Of a stretch of 64,000 nt of DNA, positions 35,034 through 46,095 are shown in pieces (the first letter of the stretch is position 1; every line of letters begins with the position of its first letter). Source of the stretch: Tillus elongatus (lineage: Eukaryota; Arthropoda; Insecta; Coleoptera; Cleridae); contig OZ023262.1 in the NCBI GenBank assembly GCA_964006375.1, positions 196,231,907-196,295,906 of the forward strand, in the 5' to 3' direction. The translations under genes were made by a program, and so were the position numbers. Under the pieces are notes generated by a model. That model was not told the DNA's origin, ran no database searches, and saw nothing but the letters and a program-made list of their open reading frames with translations.

Positions 35034-36271
35034 AGTAGTAGTACTAGTAGCAGTGGTGGGGGGCCAACTCCAAGCAAGTAGGGCACCATGGGCCCTTTTT
35101 TCCAACCCCAGCAACCCAGAAACCATGCTCTACTCTCCCTCAGTTCCATCGCCAAACCGTCTCGACCTCGAGATGAAGGCCGTGACGGTCTTCAATTGGA
35201 CGGTACTTTCCTGATTCCTCTGCAGAGTCCTTGATCCGAACAATTCTGCTCGAAGACTCCCAAAAGCCTCGCATTCGCACAGGTAGTGGTAGAACGTTTC
35301 CTCATCTTCGCCGCATTCCTGTCAAATGGGACCCCTCTCTACGCCTATCAATGTGAGGTGTCTTCTAAGGGCGCAGTGGCCTGTTAGCACCCCAAGGATG
35401 CGGCGAAGCGTAGGTCGACTCCTTCCGAGTAGCCAGTCAGCTTTATCTCTGTCCGGCCCCTCCACGAAATCCCTCGCCTGCCTGCAGCCACTAACCGACC
35501 CCCAGTGCTTCTTCATTGCTTCCTCGGTCCAACTGTCTAAGGCGACAGAGACCGTCTTCCTACTTATACCTATCGCCGGCTCCGGGCCACAGAACGGCCG
35601 CCGGGAACCGAGCATTGCGAGATTATTCGCCATTTGTCCTGGCTAGTCCTTTGAGGGCGTCGGCGCACTCCTGAACTAGTGTAGACCTGATTCTGTCCGC
35701 GCAGACTGCCCGAAGGACTGCCTGGCTATCCGAGCAGATGTACACACATTTCTCGGAACTCCTCTTCACATCCTGTCTATTGGCCACAGACAGGATAGCG
35801 TACACCTCTGTTTCGATGCCGTGGCATATGCACCCAGAGCATAGCTCTCGCGCACCCCGAGGCCGTCGATGTATATTCCTGCCCCGGAGGTTTGTTGGTC
35901 CTCCAGCGGCAATCCGTCGGCAAAACAGACCAGGCTTGCGGGCTGGATTTCAACCTCATTTTCCCTCCACTGATCCCTACTGGGGATCCTGAGGGTGTAT
36001 GGCCTAGTCAACCTAGTATCATCCTCGGCATCCCGCACCTTTATGGCGGAAATCGAAATTTCCTTTTCCACCTCCTTGGCGACTCTTGCATGCCCTATTG
36101 CTGCTCCCTGCCCGTACAAGTTTCCTGCGTATCGCATTCTGAGATGCGACGCAATCGCCTCCCTCCTGACAGATGGGAAGCGGTGGCAGCATCAACAGGA
36201 CCTCTATGGCGGCTGAGGGTGTCGTCCTCATAGCGCTTGTGATACCCAGGATGTCCAGCCTTTGGAGTTTG
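35034..36271 (-). mobile_element. 5'-truncated LINE insertion with RNase H region
   Basis: Flanked by the 13-bp direct repeat GGGATGCTACCCT (35021-35033 and 36272-36284). The minus-strand 3' end carries a CTAGTACTACTACTA tail. GC-richer than the surroundings. Confidence 0.85.
35100..36200 (-). pseudogene. LINE polyprotein C-terminus: RNase H and zinc-knuckle-like region
   Basis: Minus strand: RNase H-like start VCFADGL, SGAGIYIDG and ESYALGAYAT; then, after a frameshift near 35805, MYAILSVANRQ and VYICSDSQAVLRAV (catalytic Asp of SDSQ). After another near 35630 comes MANNLAMLGSRRPFCGPEPA, and downstream GHCALRRHL and, in a further frame, a Cys/His segment (CGEDEETFYHYLCECEAF). This order (RNase H, then a Cys-rich tail) is typical of I/R1/LOA-group LINEs. 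Three frameshifts and loss of the RT make it inactive. Confidence 0.8.
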
Positions 36272-36345
36272 GGGATGCTACCCTAAAAACCAATTTGTTG
36301 TTTTTAGACTACATGCCGCAACGAGATTTTAGCCTTATACGATAG

Positions 36346-36920
36346 ACATCTGTTACAGTTAACCTTACTATCCTAGATCAAATAATAACTGGAAAACCCT
36401 GTAGCTGACAATATCATACACATTTCTACTTAGAAATTGTTTTGTAACTTCCCAGAGCACACGTCTGTGGTGTGAATATACACACCTGTCAAATAATTCG
36501 CTACCAGCCCTCGTTCTTTTAAATAGCAGAGATTTGGCGGGCAAATATAATTACGGAGACAGCTATTGGGAAACCTAAGTACAGTCCATTCTGTAGCACA
36601 GCACTCAGCACTCCATAGGTTTTGTCTTGCAGAATTTTTGTACAACAAAAAATATTTAATGCGAATTTCGAATTGTTATATACGTTCAATGATCTGTCGA
36701 TTACTAATCAAGTCAGGTGGTAACATAGTTTATAAGACAAATTGCACTTGTTTTGATAAAATCTCTGTCAGCGAAATTCTGCTGTTATAAAGTAGTCAAC
36801 ATTATATAATAAGTGTTATCAATTTAGATGCCATTTATCATATCCGCAGGATAAATTGTTACAAAAGGAAATGGTCTTCAAAATTATTTACATTTTCATT
36901 TGACTTTGAATGATTCGTAT
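36346..36920. other. No recognisable feature
   Basis: AT-rich spacer before the next transposon. Confidence 0.35.
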
Positions 36921-36923
36921 ACA

Positions 36924-38710
36924 GGCTGGCCACTTAAAAACGAGCGTTTTAGGACAGTTATCGCGCTTTTGCTAAAAATCGCTTAAAGACTTTTAGGCTT
37001 ATTTCAACATCGCCACACCAACCCTTAACTGGTGGTACCACCCACCTCTGAAATATTAAAGGACAAAGTAAGTCATATAGCTCATCATTTTAGAGTTGGT
37101 GTAAATCACTTCCCAAACGGTGCCTTATTTTTTAAATTTGAAGAAGTGGGTTTTGAGAAATTGACTTCTAAAGGTCAGCAATTTATTTATCAAAAATTGA
37201 TATGTCAGTGTATCAAATGTGTAATACTTGACCACCAACCTCCATACAATAGCACATACAAGTTTTGTTCCAAACGTCTGCGGACATTCTGTAACATTTC
37301 TGGAGTGATTTGGCGGCATTCCGTTACGATACGTTAATCTTGGAAGGATTTTACTTTTTATGTGACCCCACAAAATGAAATCTAGGGGTGATAAATCTGG
37401 CGAACGTGCGGGCCATTCTATGGAACCTCTTCTCCCAACCCACCGATTTAGAAATCTGTGGTTGAGATATTGCCGAACAGGCAAAGCGTAGTGTGGAGGG
37501 CTCCATCCTGGTAATATACTACCTGGTCTTCGGATAATGCTCATGAATCTCGATAATGTCAGTCAATATTGAATCAATGGTGTTTTTCAACAACTCCAAG
37601 TACATATCTCCGGTTAGATCACCAGGTAAGAAAAAAAGGAATAACAATATGGTCACCAAAAATTCCAGCCCAAACATTGACTTTTTCCGGGTGTTGTGTA
37701 TGAACGTCTTGAAATAATCTGGGATTAGAATCGGCCCAATATGGATCATTATGACAATTTACGGTACCGTTTAGAAAAAACGAACGCTCATCCGAAAAGC
37801 AAGTCTTTAAAAGAAAATTGGGATCACACCTCTCGTTACTTATCATTGACAAGAGTACAGGCGGCAGTGAAAGTTATCTTCATTTGGTTAGCATGAAAGA
37901 TGGTTCTGAATGGGTGAAATTTATGACGTTTCAAAATGTTTTAAACGGCAGTCTGCCCAAAATCATCTTCATCTGCCAGTTCCCTCGTTCTCGTCCTGTG
38001 ATTAAAAGCATGATGACCAAGAACCACCACGTCTACCGCTTTATTTCTTTCAGTGCTTTGCTCTTTATTACAAACACACCCGGTCTTTTGAAACTTTGCC
38101 ACTAATCCCAAAACATACTTTTGACTAACATGCTTATCTAAATGTTGTTGATTTAAATAATTCCGCTGTTCTGTAAGCACATTGATTATTTACATAAAAA
38201 ATGTGAAGTAGTTTTCACCATCTGTGCCATCGAGTAAAAGCATTTTGTTGAATAACTGCACATGTAACTATGGGCAAATAAAATGAAAATCACGCGTACA
38301 CAAAGTTTTTGCAAATAAAGAAACCAAAGAGCGCAATTTAATTATTATCGGAAAAAATATAAACTCTCACTTTTTCGTGGGTGATAATCAGATAAAATAA
38401 TCAACAAAACGCCACGATATTTGTAGCAAATTAAAGAAAACGCTCTCTTCTCTTTAGAAGCCAATTTCTTAGAAGTAGACAGCTTTGAAAAGAGATTTAC
38501 ACCAGGTCTAAAATGATATGCTCCTTGACTATCCTTGTCACTTAGGATTTTAGGTGTGGATCGCACCACTGCTCAAGGGTTGGTGTTACGATGTTGAAAA
38601 TAAGCCTAAAAGTCTTTTCCCTTGAAAGCAAAATTTACCTCTTGAGGTGATTGTGTAGAAAATTACGATAAGTGCCATAAAACGCGCCTGTTTCGTTTTC
38701 AAAACTGTAG
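36924..38710 (-). mobile_element. Tc1/mariner relic with long terminal inverted repeats
   Basis: The left arm (TACAGGCTGGCCACTTAAAA, AAGACTTTTAGGCTTATTTC, ACACCAACCCTTAACTGG, CATTTTAGAGTTGGTGTAAA) is mirrored at about 38400-38710. Arms are ~280 bp with an extra ~40-bp segment on the right. The transposase relic is between them. Confidence 0.8.
37206..38180 (-). pseudogene. Tc1/mariner-type (DD36D) transposase relic
   Basis: Minus strand: N-terminal part at 38180-37941 (NYLNQQHLDKHVSQKYVLGL). Then TCFSDERSFFLNGTVNCHND near 37800 (first Asp), VNVWAGIFGDHIV, and a frame change to LTGDMYLELLKNTIDSIL. Next come GWSPPHYALPVRQYLN (second-Asp box mutated from DGAPPH), RWVGRRGSIEWPARSPDLSP (third Asp) and FILWGHIKS. 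The C-terminus (VRRRLEQNL, then a stop near 37206) is in another frame. 36 residues separate the expected second and third Asp. Confidence 0.82.
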
Positions 38711-39780
38711 GTTTCTATACGGTCTGCTTACTATTCAGATGCACAGAATAATTCTGTAAATTTATAAATTCTAGTATTTTGAATAAGTTGCTTATAAAAG
38801 TGAGGCGATTTCTGTTTACAAGAGTTTGTAGAGTCAGGATGTCATAATAAAGCAATAAGTACACAAACAGTTATACAACATTTATTAAAGACGGTATAAT
38901 AATCACATACTAGTAGTCTAAAACCTATCGATTCTTATTACTGTATCTGAGGTGAAGAATTCAATAGTGGGCGTCTACATAATTCAGAGGACTTGAAAAA
39001 TATTCAAGTATTAGTTGAAATTCCTTAGCGGCTTGGCTAGACTAAGACCTATATAAGCATCTGAATATATTACAGCAGCTAGCCATCATTATCTATAAAC
39101 ATTCTATTATACTAGTTCTACGTTCAACAACCGACAACTTCTTGATCTTTGGTATGTTAAGCTGGAACTTCCACACCATTATTTCTCAAATTTATGAATG
39201 TGTATAATGCGATCATGCCAAAACGACATATAAATTAACACGTATTTGATACGAAATATAAAACAGTAATATTATAGCGTCTAATGCAGTTTGACTTTAT
39301 ATTCGAATCTGCTCTGCAAGTAGGGCAAGGCTACGCAACTAACGGGTTGTCCCATATTTGAAATTTTATTCAATCTTTCTATCTTTATCTCAGTTTAGAT
39401 TTTCAAGAATATTAAATATTTTATGTTTACTTTAAAAGTCAAGACATAAAATATAAAATAAACTTGGTATTTAATTCCTACTTTATTCTTAAAAGAAAAT
39501 GTTTGGATATGCTGAACGAAAACTGGTATCTGAAACATTCTTATTCCGTAACTGGTAAGGTGATCTTTTTCGCGTACTCAGTGATGCGGAATCCACCAAA
39601 CTCCTCACTAAAAATGCATTGTTTATTGTAAAATTTTCAAATATCAATAGTTCATTTTAAATAAATACATCCCAAAAAAAACCCTGAAATAATCATTCTA
39701 AAACTTAAATATAATAACACTTTTTAAAAACCTCTTAAACCTACATGAACGGAAACATACATGTAAGGGTAGATGCATTC
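38711..39780. other. No recognisable feature
   Basis: AT-rich. No gene or repeat partner seen. Confidence 0.4.
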
Positions 39781-39797
39781 TCACCATAATTTTAAAA

Positions 39798-39836
39798 GCA
39801 TACCGGTTTCGCTCTCATGAGAGCTCGTCAGTGCGC
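39798..39836 (-). ncRNA. Hammerhead ribozyme motif (type I, minimal helix III)
   Basis: Minus strand, 5' to 3': GCGCA, CUGACGA (conserved CUGANGA), stem II GCUCU-CAUG-AGAGC (perfect 5-bp hairpin), GAAA, the palindrome CCGG bounded by A and U, then UA (a permitted cleavage dinucleotide) and UGC. Helix I begins with GCA pairing UGC. All core nucleotides are present. The self-complementary helix III cannot fold within one core, so it would act as a dimer, as described for hammerheads of Penelope-like elements. Flanking sequence at 39876-40012 is repeated at 4197-4325. Activity is inferred, not shown. Confidence 0.7.
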
Positions 39837-39875
39837 TATACTAATTACAGCGAGAATACACCTAAAGTAAATGCA

Positions 39876-40012
39876 TACATTGTCCCGGTATTAGGGAAGA
39901 AAAGGCCGTGGCTGACAATTTACAAAATTGTTGCTTGGTTGTACACAGTTACTATTTATATCATTTTGTAATTATTAGAGCTTCGGTGACATCATACCAC
40001 AATGTTCTAGAA
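39876..40012 (+). repeat. Dispersed repeat beside the hammerhead, partner of 4197-4325
   Basis: Shares CCCGGTATTAGG, CTGACAATTTACAAAATTGTT and a diverged TAGAGC..CGGTGACATCATACCA block with 4197-4325. Confidence 0.6.
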
Positions 40013-40093
40013 ACATAACTTAATAGAAACAAAAATTCCTGAAAAATATAAAACTGAAACTCAAATGAGTAATATTTTCTGCAAAAAAGAATA

Positions 40094-40267
40094 CAGGGTG
40101 TAGCATCTAAGCAGCCTCGGACTATAGCTCCCCTACCATACAAGATAAAAAAAAATGAGGTCAAAATTGTGCATAATTACCATCGCCATGTTTCTAAAAT
40201 ATTTATGGTCATCAGTAGCGTGCCGTATTCCAGTGGCGTATCAAACTTCTTTTTAATGGAACACCCT
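40094..40267. mobile_element. Short MITE-like element with AGGGTGT ends
   Basis: CAGGGTGT at the left and ACACCCTA at the right, next to TA on both sides, 174 bp long. GGAACACCCTATAT resembles an internal motif in the long TIR at 53.6 kb. No coding capacity. Confidence 0.5.
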
Positions 40268-40485
40268 ATATTCTATCGCAGATTGTGTTGAAAGAATTAC
40301 ATAGTTATTGTAAGTAATAATTGAAAATACTGCTGAAATTACCTAGGTGACGTGTTTGTTATCTACATATATTGTTGCTGATAATGAAATTAAATGATAA
40401 GGAATATTGATTCCCCACAACAGACTCTTAAAAGAAATAATGGCAGCACTACACCTGCCGGATATATTCTAGTAATAAATTAAGA

Positions 40486-41307
40486 ATGTTGGGAAAGTCC
40501 CATAGCACAACAGAAGTTGATGAAACAGGCAAACGTAAAAAACACGCTGAAAAAATAGATCCCTTTAAAAGAAGTAAAAAAATAAATAGGTCACTAAACT
40601 CAAAAGATAAACTCATGGATAGACTAAATGAGACAGCGTCGGGGAGCCAGGTTGGGGCTACAGTGGGAGAAAAGGACAAGTTATTAACCCTGTTGCGAAA
40701 CATGGCAAGAGATATTCGAGAAATGAGAAGGGAAAACTCGGAATTAAGGAGAAGCGTCGAAGAAATTAGGGGACAAAGGAAAACGAGAGAAGAGGAACAC
40801 CGAAAGCAAACAAGCATATTGCACACCAAAATACAGTTACTAGAAAGAAGGTTTGAACAACAGGAAAGGAGAGCACGTAGGAACGATTTACTAATTAAGG
40901 GTGAGATAGGCGATGATGTAAGGAAGATGGTCCAAGAGTTTTTCAGAAAAGAGTTGAATATTGACCCCGAAGTGGATTCAGCGTATAATATTAGGGGTAA
41001 GAAAAACATGTTGGTTGTTAAGATGAGAAACTGGGAAGCCAAGCAGACAGTGATGAGAACAAAAAGACAACTGAAGGGACGACCAATATACATAGAAGAC
41101 AACCTTACACAGAAAGAATCCCAAATTCAGTTCGAGCTTAGGAGAGTGGCCAGCGATAAAAAGAAAGCAGGTTGCAATGTAAGCGTGAGATACGGCAAGA
41201 TTAAGGTAGATGGTAAGTGGTTCTATTGGAATGAGGAATCTGGTCAAATTACCGATGAAGTGCCAAAAAACGGAATTGTCAAGTGCATGGCGAGCAGGGA
41301 AGTTTAG
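40486..41307 (+). CDS. LINE ORF1-like protein, intact
   Basis: 273 codons without a stop. The N-terminal ~60 residues are basic and low-complexity (KRKKHAEKIDPFKRSKK). Residues ~65-135 are strongly heptad-like and charged (MRRENSELRRSVEEI, QLLERRFEQQERRARR), predicting a coiled coil. After that a compact region resembles the C-terminal part of L1-like ORF1 proteins (RRNDLLIKGEIGD, GRPIYIEDNLTQKE, FELRRVASDKKKAG, VDGKWFYW). Such proteins bind element RNA and trimerise. It is followed directly by an endonuclease remnant, as in a LINE. Start is the first ATG. Confidence 0.75.
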   Translation: MLGKSHSTTEVDETGKRKKHAEKIDPFKRSKKINRSLNSKDKLMDRLNETASGSQVGATVGEKDKLLTLLRNMARDIREMRRENSELRRSVEEIRGQRKTREEEHRKQTSILHTKIQLLERRFEQQERRARRNDLLIKGEIGDDVRKMVQEFFRKELNIDPEVDSAYNIRGKKNMLVVKMRNWEAKQTVMRTKRQLKGRPIYIEDNLTQKESQIQFELRRVASDKKKAGCNVSVRYGKIKVDGKWFYWNEESGQITDEVPKNGIVKCMASREV

Positions 41308-41339
41308 TTTGTGGTGATAGGCTTACAAATAACTATGTG

Positions 41340-42302
41340 ACGAGAGACATACACGGTCTTAGAATTGTTTTTTGGAATATCCATGGTTACTCCAGACTTT
41401 ATGAATTAAACAATGAAGAATAACATTTTTTAAGTAACCATGATGTTATCTGTTTGTGAGACTTGGTTGACCAATGATGGGTATGAGCTGCCTGCCTAAC
41501 TGAACAAATTTAGTTTCGTACATTCTGCCGCAATCAAACACAGAGACAGGGGTAGGGCTAGTGGTGGCTTGATTACGTTGGTCCGCCAAGGTTTACAATT
41601 TAGCATAATTGAAAACAATGAGTATACTCTGTATAGTTAAATTTGTATATAAATATAGTTGTTGGGAACGTGTACCTGAATCCATGCCTAGATGATCACT
41701 ATTGTATTTTTATGCTTGAGGAAATCATAAGAGATGTCTTCACGCAGGGTGAGGATGATGTGATCGTGGCAGGTGGCGACTTTAACGCTCGAATTGGACC
41801 TCTTAACCAACTTGATGGATTTTTCCATGTACTGGCTGGCCACGTTGGCACAGAGAGGCGCTCTTTAGATAGAACTATAAATCAAAGAGGCAGCCTTTTA
41901 GCGGAACTTATGGAGAGTTATGGCTTCATGGTTTTGAATGGTAGATTGGAAGATTATGTCGGATAGTTTACATACATGAACGCTTCGGGTAAGAGCACAG
42001 TAGATTTGGTATGGGTACGCTGTTTCTATAGTCATTTAGTGAGAAGCTTTGAAGTCGTCGATGAGGTGTTTGTCTCTGACCATTTGCCTGTCTCGATGGG
42101 CTTAGATGTACCTTGCAGACAACCACTGCAATACGAAAGACTCAGAGATAACTTCGAGACAGTCGTTAGATGGGACCATAGTAAGGCCCAATCTTTTAGA
42201 AACATCTTAACTGAATCATATAGACTGAGTAATGTAAGTAGTCTGGGGGGTTGCGTCAAGGTGTTGTATAGTAAAACTCCTGCTGTTTTTGCTGGCCATT
42301 GA
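41340..42302 (+). pseudogene. LINE AP-endonuclease domain, decayed; RT deleted
   Basis: Translation in shifting frames gives RIVFWNIHGYSRL (Asn motif), ETWLTNDGYELP, GGLITLVRQG, then an open block from 41643: VVGNVYLNP, VAGGDFNARIG, and after a stop TVDLVWV and SDHLPVS (catalytic His). The order N, E, GDFN, SDH is the APE endonuclease. Downstream should come the RT, but the sequence passes within ~100 bp into a 3' UTR ending in AATAAATTTATTATTATTAT at about 42477-42498. It is therefore an internally deleted copy. Confidence 0.75.
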
Positions 42303-42498
42303 GTTCTGAGAGGCATCTCTACATTCGCAAGCGTGTTAATACCTAGTTTTATTAGAGTTACCCATATGTGACTGGGTTTACATTTAGTTTAGTTATTGTA
42401 TGGATTTTATATTGAACTTTAAATTATTGTTGGTAAACACCACACCTTTGTTCATGTTTTCTATATCGATTGAACAATAAATTTATTATTATTATTAT
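42303..42498 (+). repeat. LINE 3' UTR with (TTA)n tail
   Basis: Sequence after the endonuclease remnant ending in GAACAATAAATTTATTATTA. A trinucleotide tail is typical of several LINE groups and marks the 3' end of this element. Confidence 0.55.
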
Positions 42499-42915
42499 CA
42501 CAGATTTGGAAAGTGCTCGAAGAGTACTTATTTTTTAGGTAACATGTCATACCTCTAATTTTAGTCGCCTCGCTGTTAAAACCTTTTATCCTTCCGCTTT
42601 GACCATTTTTTGGAATGTTTTTTGAAATAAACTAAATTACACTGGGGCTTCAGTTTTAAATTTAGGGACAGGCTAAGACCTCTTGTGCCTTCAATTTTTT
42701 TTTCGGTTAATTTGTGGAAAGAAAAAAATTTGACCTTAGCAAATGGTCATTTTTTTGAACATTTCAAACCGAACTCCCGTGAAAAATTACAGCGTTTGAG
42801 AGCCGATACTCCATTTTCACTGGTACTAAAAAAGTAGATATTCCATAACAAAATTTCATAGAAAAACAAGTTGTAACGCTAATTTGTAAGAAAACCTCCT
42901 TTTCCGAAACCAAGT

Positions 42916-43395
42916 CTGCTTCCACATCTGGGGTGCTGCTGCCGCTTCTACACTCGCTATCCTGGACTCCATTCAGAAGAGAGCTATACGTCTCATAGGT
43001 AACCATATCCTCACCAAAAAAGGCTGCCATCCCTTGCCTACCGACGTGCGGTTGGTGACCTCTCTCTCTTTCTCTCTCTCTCTCTTTCTTTTTTATAGAT
43101 ATCTGCAGGGGCACTGCTCAGAGGAGCTTTCTTCCATAGTTCCTCCACCTGCTGCCCTAACAGATCAACCAGGCGAACAGAGCGAATGCACCCTTTTACT
43201 GTCCAGGTCACCAGACATAGAACATCTTGTTATGCCCGCTCTTTTGTCTTCCAAGTTGTGAAATTCCTTGCCGGCACATGTTTTTCCTTCTCCCCCGAAC
43301 CTTCAAACCTTTAAGTCTAGAATTAACAAGTTGCCTCTTTCCTCCTTGTCGACACCCACGGTACGATAGTATTTAGGCTGTAAGCCCTCGTGGTG
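42916..43395 (+). mobile_element. 5'-truncated copy of the 18-kb LINE
   Basis: Matches the last ~460 bp of the LINE (20739-21206), from CCACATCTGGGGTGC to GCCCTCGTGGTG. It differs by many substitutions, small indels and an expanded (CT)n run at about 43062-43090. No oligo-A tail remains. Clearly older than the copies at 18 and 61.9 kb. Confidence 0.88.
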
Positions 43396-43557
43396 TTCAC
43401 TCTGAAATGTCACTAGAATTGTTAGTTAGTATCAGAAGTGTACTCTCAGAGGTACTCTGACGTCACACATTCAAATCAAGTGATTCAACAGGTTTTGGAT
43501 ACATTTGCAACTACTTAAGTGAAAAAATCCGGAAAAAGAGATGGAAAATCTGGGATC

Positions 43558-43793
43558 TTAAACTAAATGTTCCAAAAGACGACCTTTACGTTCGAGGAAT
43601 AACCGCAAACTTGACTCGCAGGCCCTAGACACCGCCCTGAGAAACTTCTGGTGATACATCACGGAAAACCATGCGAATCCTCCCTGCATATCTTCGGCTG
43701 TAGTTGGTAGCGTCCTGTAGATCACGCTCTTGATGTAGCCCCAGAGGAAGAAGTCAAGGGGAGTGAGATCTGGTGATCTTAGCGGCTACCTTA
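43558..43793 (-). pseudogene. Tc1/mariner-type transposase, C-terminal fragment
   Basis: Minus strand reads PLRSPDLTPLDFFLWGYIKS (third catalytic Asp and FxLWG motif), then VIYRTLPTTAEDM, and ends with CESSLRLFLERKGRLLEHLV and a stop at 43558. It is open for about 75 codons apart from one stop at the start, and everything N-terminal is missing. The well-kept C-terminus suggests a fairly young truncation. Confidence 0.82.
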
Positions 43794-43795
43794 CT

Positions 43796-45204
43796 CCCCA
43801 CTACCAAATCATAAATCCGGAAACCTTTCATCATGATATTTATCATGATATTCATCATGATAACCTTTGATCATGAATGTGAATTTTGATGCATTTTCAT
43901 ATATTTATGGAAAGTGTGTAAATAAACAAAAATTCAAACTATTTATTTAATAGGGTTGAAGCCTACAAGTTAATAAACATTTTTACAGTGTTACCACGCC
44001 TAAAATTAGAATGCCATGTGCCATAGGGTCCCGAGTCTTGAGACAGCAGTATGTCGTTTATATGTCTAACGGTTTCTTATGCATGGCTGTGCAAAGCTAT
44101 TTTAAAAATAGATATGACTGCGCAGGCACTAAAAACCTACATCTATTTAAAACTGCTTTACCCGTTATCATCCAGAATGTACTACTTGCCTTAGAAAAAA
44201 CACGAGCCAACTGGTGTTAATCTGTTAATGCTCTTTACAAACTATAAACCTATAAATAACACGATGCTGCAAAAATGAATATAATCCCTGTTGCTTGTCC
44301 AATTAAATTATTATAAATTTATAGTCTAATATGAAAGTGATTAAATTGCAATGAATAATTGATAATCAAGGCAATCAAATTGCAGTTAGAGGCAATATGC
44401 CATTTACATTCGATATCACAGTCACATGGTTATTTATTGAGAAAATCAATTGGCGATTATCTTTATATAAACAGGAGTACCACCATATAAATCAAACTTG
44501 TAGATGTGTTACCTGTAGGTGGTACTTCATACATGAATATGAAATCCAGTAGAAGTCATTAAGTGCTTAACTTGTATGAAATGTAACATGACATTATAGT
44601 CAGTCTGTACTCAGAAGTGAATGTAAACGGAAATGTTAAGAAAACTACGTTTTAACTTTGTCAATTATAGCCCAACCCATCTTGATCATGTATTACAAGT
44701 CAAGACATTTTCTTAAACATTAGTGGTGACTAAAACTTTTAAATACAGAGTATTTATATCGGCAACATGTGCAAACCGTGAAGATTTCCTGCTCTTCAGT
44801 TTAACCATAATTCAGCACTTGACCATAGTGTACCCAAGGCAAATCAAGATTAGATATTTTGTAATAATTTTATTTGCTGTAGTGGACATTGATGGCGCGA
44901 GGCATAGGATGTACTTGTTCCGTCTCCTGTGCAGGAGTAAGTACCACTATATTCCAGGAGGAAGTTTATAACATTTGAGAGTGCGTTCCAAAAAAACATT
45001 TAAAGGTGTCCTCGAAGCTTTAAAGCCGATCAGCAACTACAAGATACTTTTGGTAGTGTTTCGGAATGGCCCAAAAAAAATTAGATCACAGATGGACTAG
45101 AACATGGTAAGGGTGAAACCTGTGGATACTAGCTCAGTTAAAAATTGATGGAAATAAAAGTACTTATGAAAAGGTAAAATGAGGCGCAGCTGTGGACAAT
45201 GTGA
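43796..45204. other. Spacer with a small ATCATGATATT tandem repeat
   Basis: Three to four ATCATGATATT-like units at about 43832-43876. The rest is AT-rich without recognised features. Confidence 0.4.
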
Positions 45205-45230
45205 CTGGAAGTGACCTAAAGATTATGCAG

Positions 45231-45452
45231 AATAAGCACACTTGGAGAACCCAAGTCACCACAATACATTTTAAAACACCTGCAGATCATTTCACTAACC
45301 AAGTTCGCGTTATCAGAGGATGAATTACTAAACGCTTACTTGATTAGTGAAATGATCGTCAGGTTTTTTAATATATCGTGGTGATTTGGATTCTTCAAGT
45401 GTGCGTATCAGTGTTCACCACAGGTTCGAATCTTCACTTAGTAAATTATGCA
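45231..45452. repeat. Head-to-head inverted Penelope-like termini
   Basis: 45231-45304 read in reverse (ACTTGGTTAGTGAAATGATC, GCAGGTGTTTTAAAATG, GTGGTGACTTGGGTTCTCC, AAGTGTGC) matches 45338-45411 read forward, with a 33-bp spacer. The right arm continues to 45452 and matches 113-248. Each arm holds GAAA, then TGATCG/TGATCT, as in the 3' half of a hammerhead with palindromic helix III. The CUGANGA box is damaged (GAGGATGA). Confidence 0.65.
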
Positions 45453-45904
45453 TAATGGAAACTGAAATAACTACGCATATTATGTGTACATGTAAATCAC
45501 TAGACAACAAAAGATAGGTTTATTTATGGCACCAAAAATGATAACAGATCTTTTATCTTAACATCCTTGGACATACGTGACAAATTGTTATAAAGTACTC
45601 TATTTCTAATTCGACAAGAAAGCGTTTGTAACAATTGGAAGAGAAATCGGCTTTCTAAGTTCCATTTTTTTTTCCATGAAATAGTTTATGAGAACCAAAG
45701 CCTCTGTGACAGTAAGAACATCATAAGTTTGAACTTAGTGCCACAAGCTCGATGTTTATTCGCTTCTTGAATAATTGCAGTTTATATGTCTTCGGAAATA
45801 AGTCTACCGGGAAGGATATCCAAAGCTTAAAGGCTCCAGGATTGATGTTTCGTAACGAACTGTTTGACAAGTGGGTAATTTTTAACAAAAAGCCTCTGTT
45901 TTTA

Positions 45905-46037
45905 GTGAATTTCCGTAGAAAATATTCACTATTTGGGAGATCACGACTTTTGAATTTTGAAACAATTTCTTCAAATGAGCGCGAACTAGGACCCCTAGAA
46001 CCCACACCTGGGGTCAATTTCAATTTTTATATTTTAA

Positions 46038-46087
<50 letters not shown>

Positions 46088-46095
46088 ATATATAT
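45905..46095 (+). mobile_element. MITE family A L-box with (TA)n
   Basis: TGAATTTCCGTAGAAAATA, CGACTTTTGAATTTTG, TTCTTCAAATGAGCGCGAAC and GGACCCCTAGAACCCA match 49802-49932, followed by a (TA)n tract from 46040. The R-box is absent; a mariner element starts instead. Confidence 0.7.
46040..46095. repeat. (TA)n microsatellite, interrupted
   Basis: About 21 TA units, a TGTGTG interruption, then more TA up to the transposon end. Confidence 0.95.

Larger units (their letters stand above)
34936..36345 (+). pseudogene. LINE RT C-terminal fragment split by another LINE
   Basis: 34936-35033 reads VLGFCFEIKVYF and, in the next frame, QFMYCCHVWDATL, a decayed form of the LINE block LGFLFRARKYF..EYCSHIWGGA. 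The frame resumes after the inserted LINE at 36285 (KTNLLFLDYMPQRD). Short and frameshifted, so the call is tentative, but the join across the insertion supports it. Confidence 0.45.
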
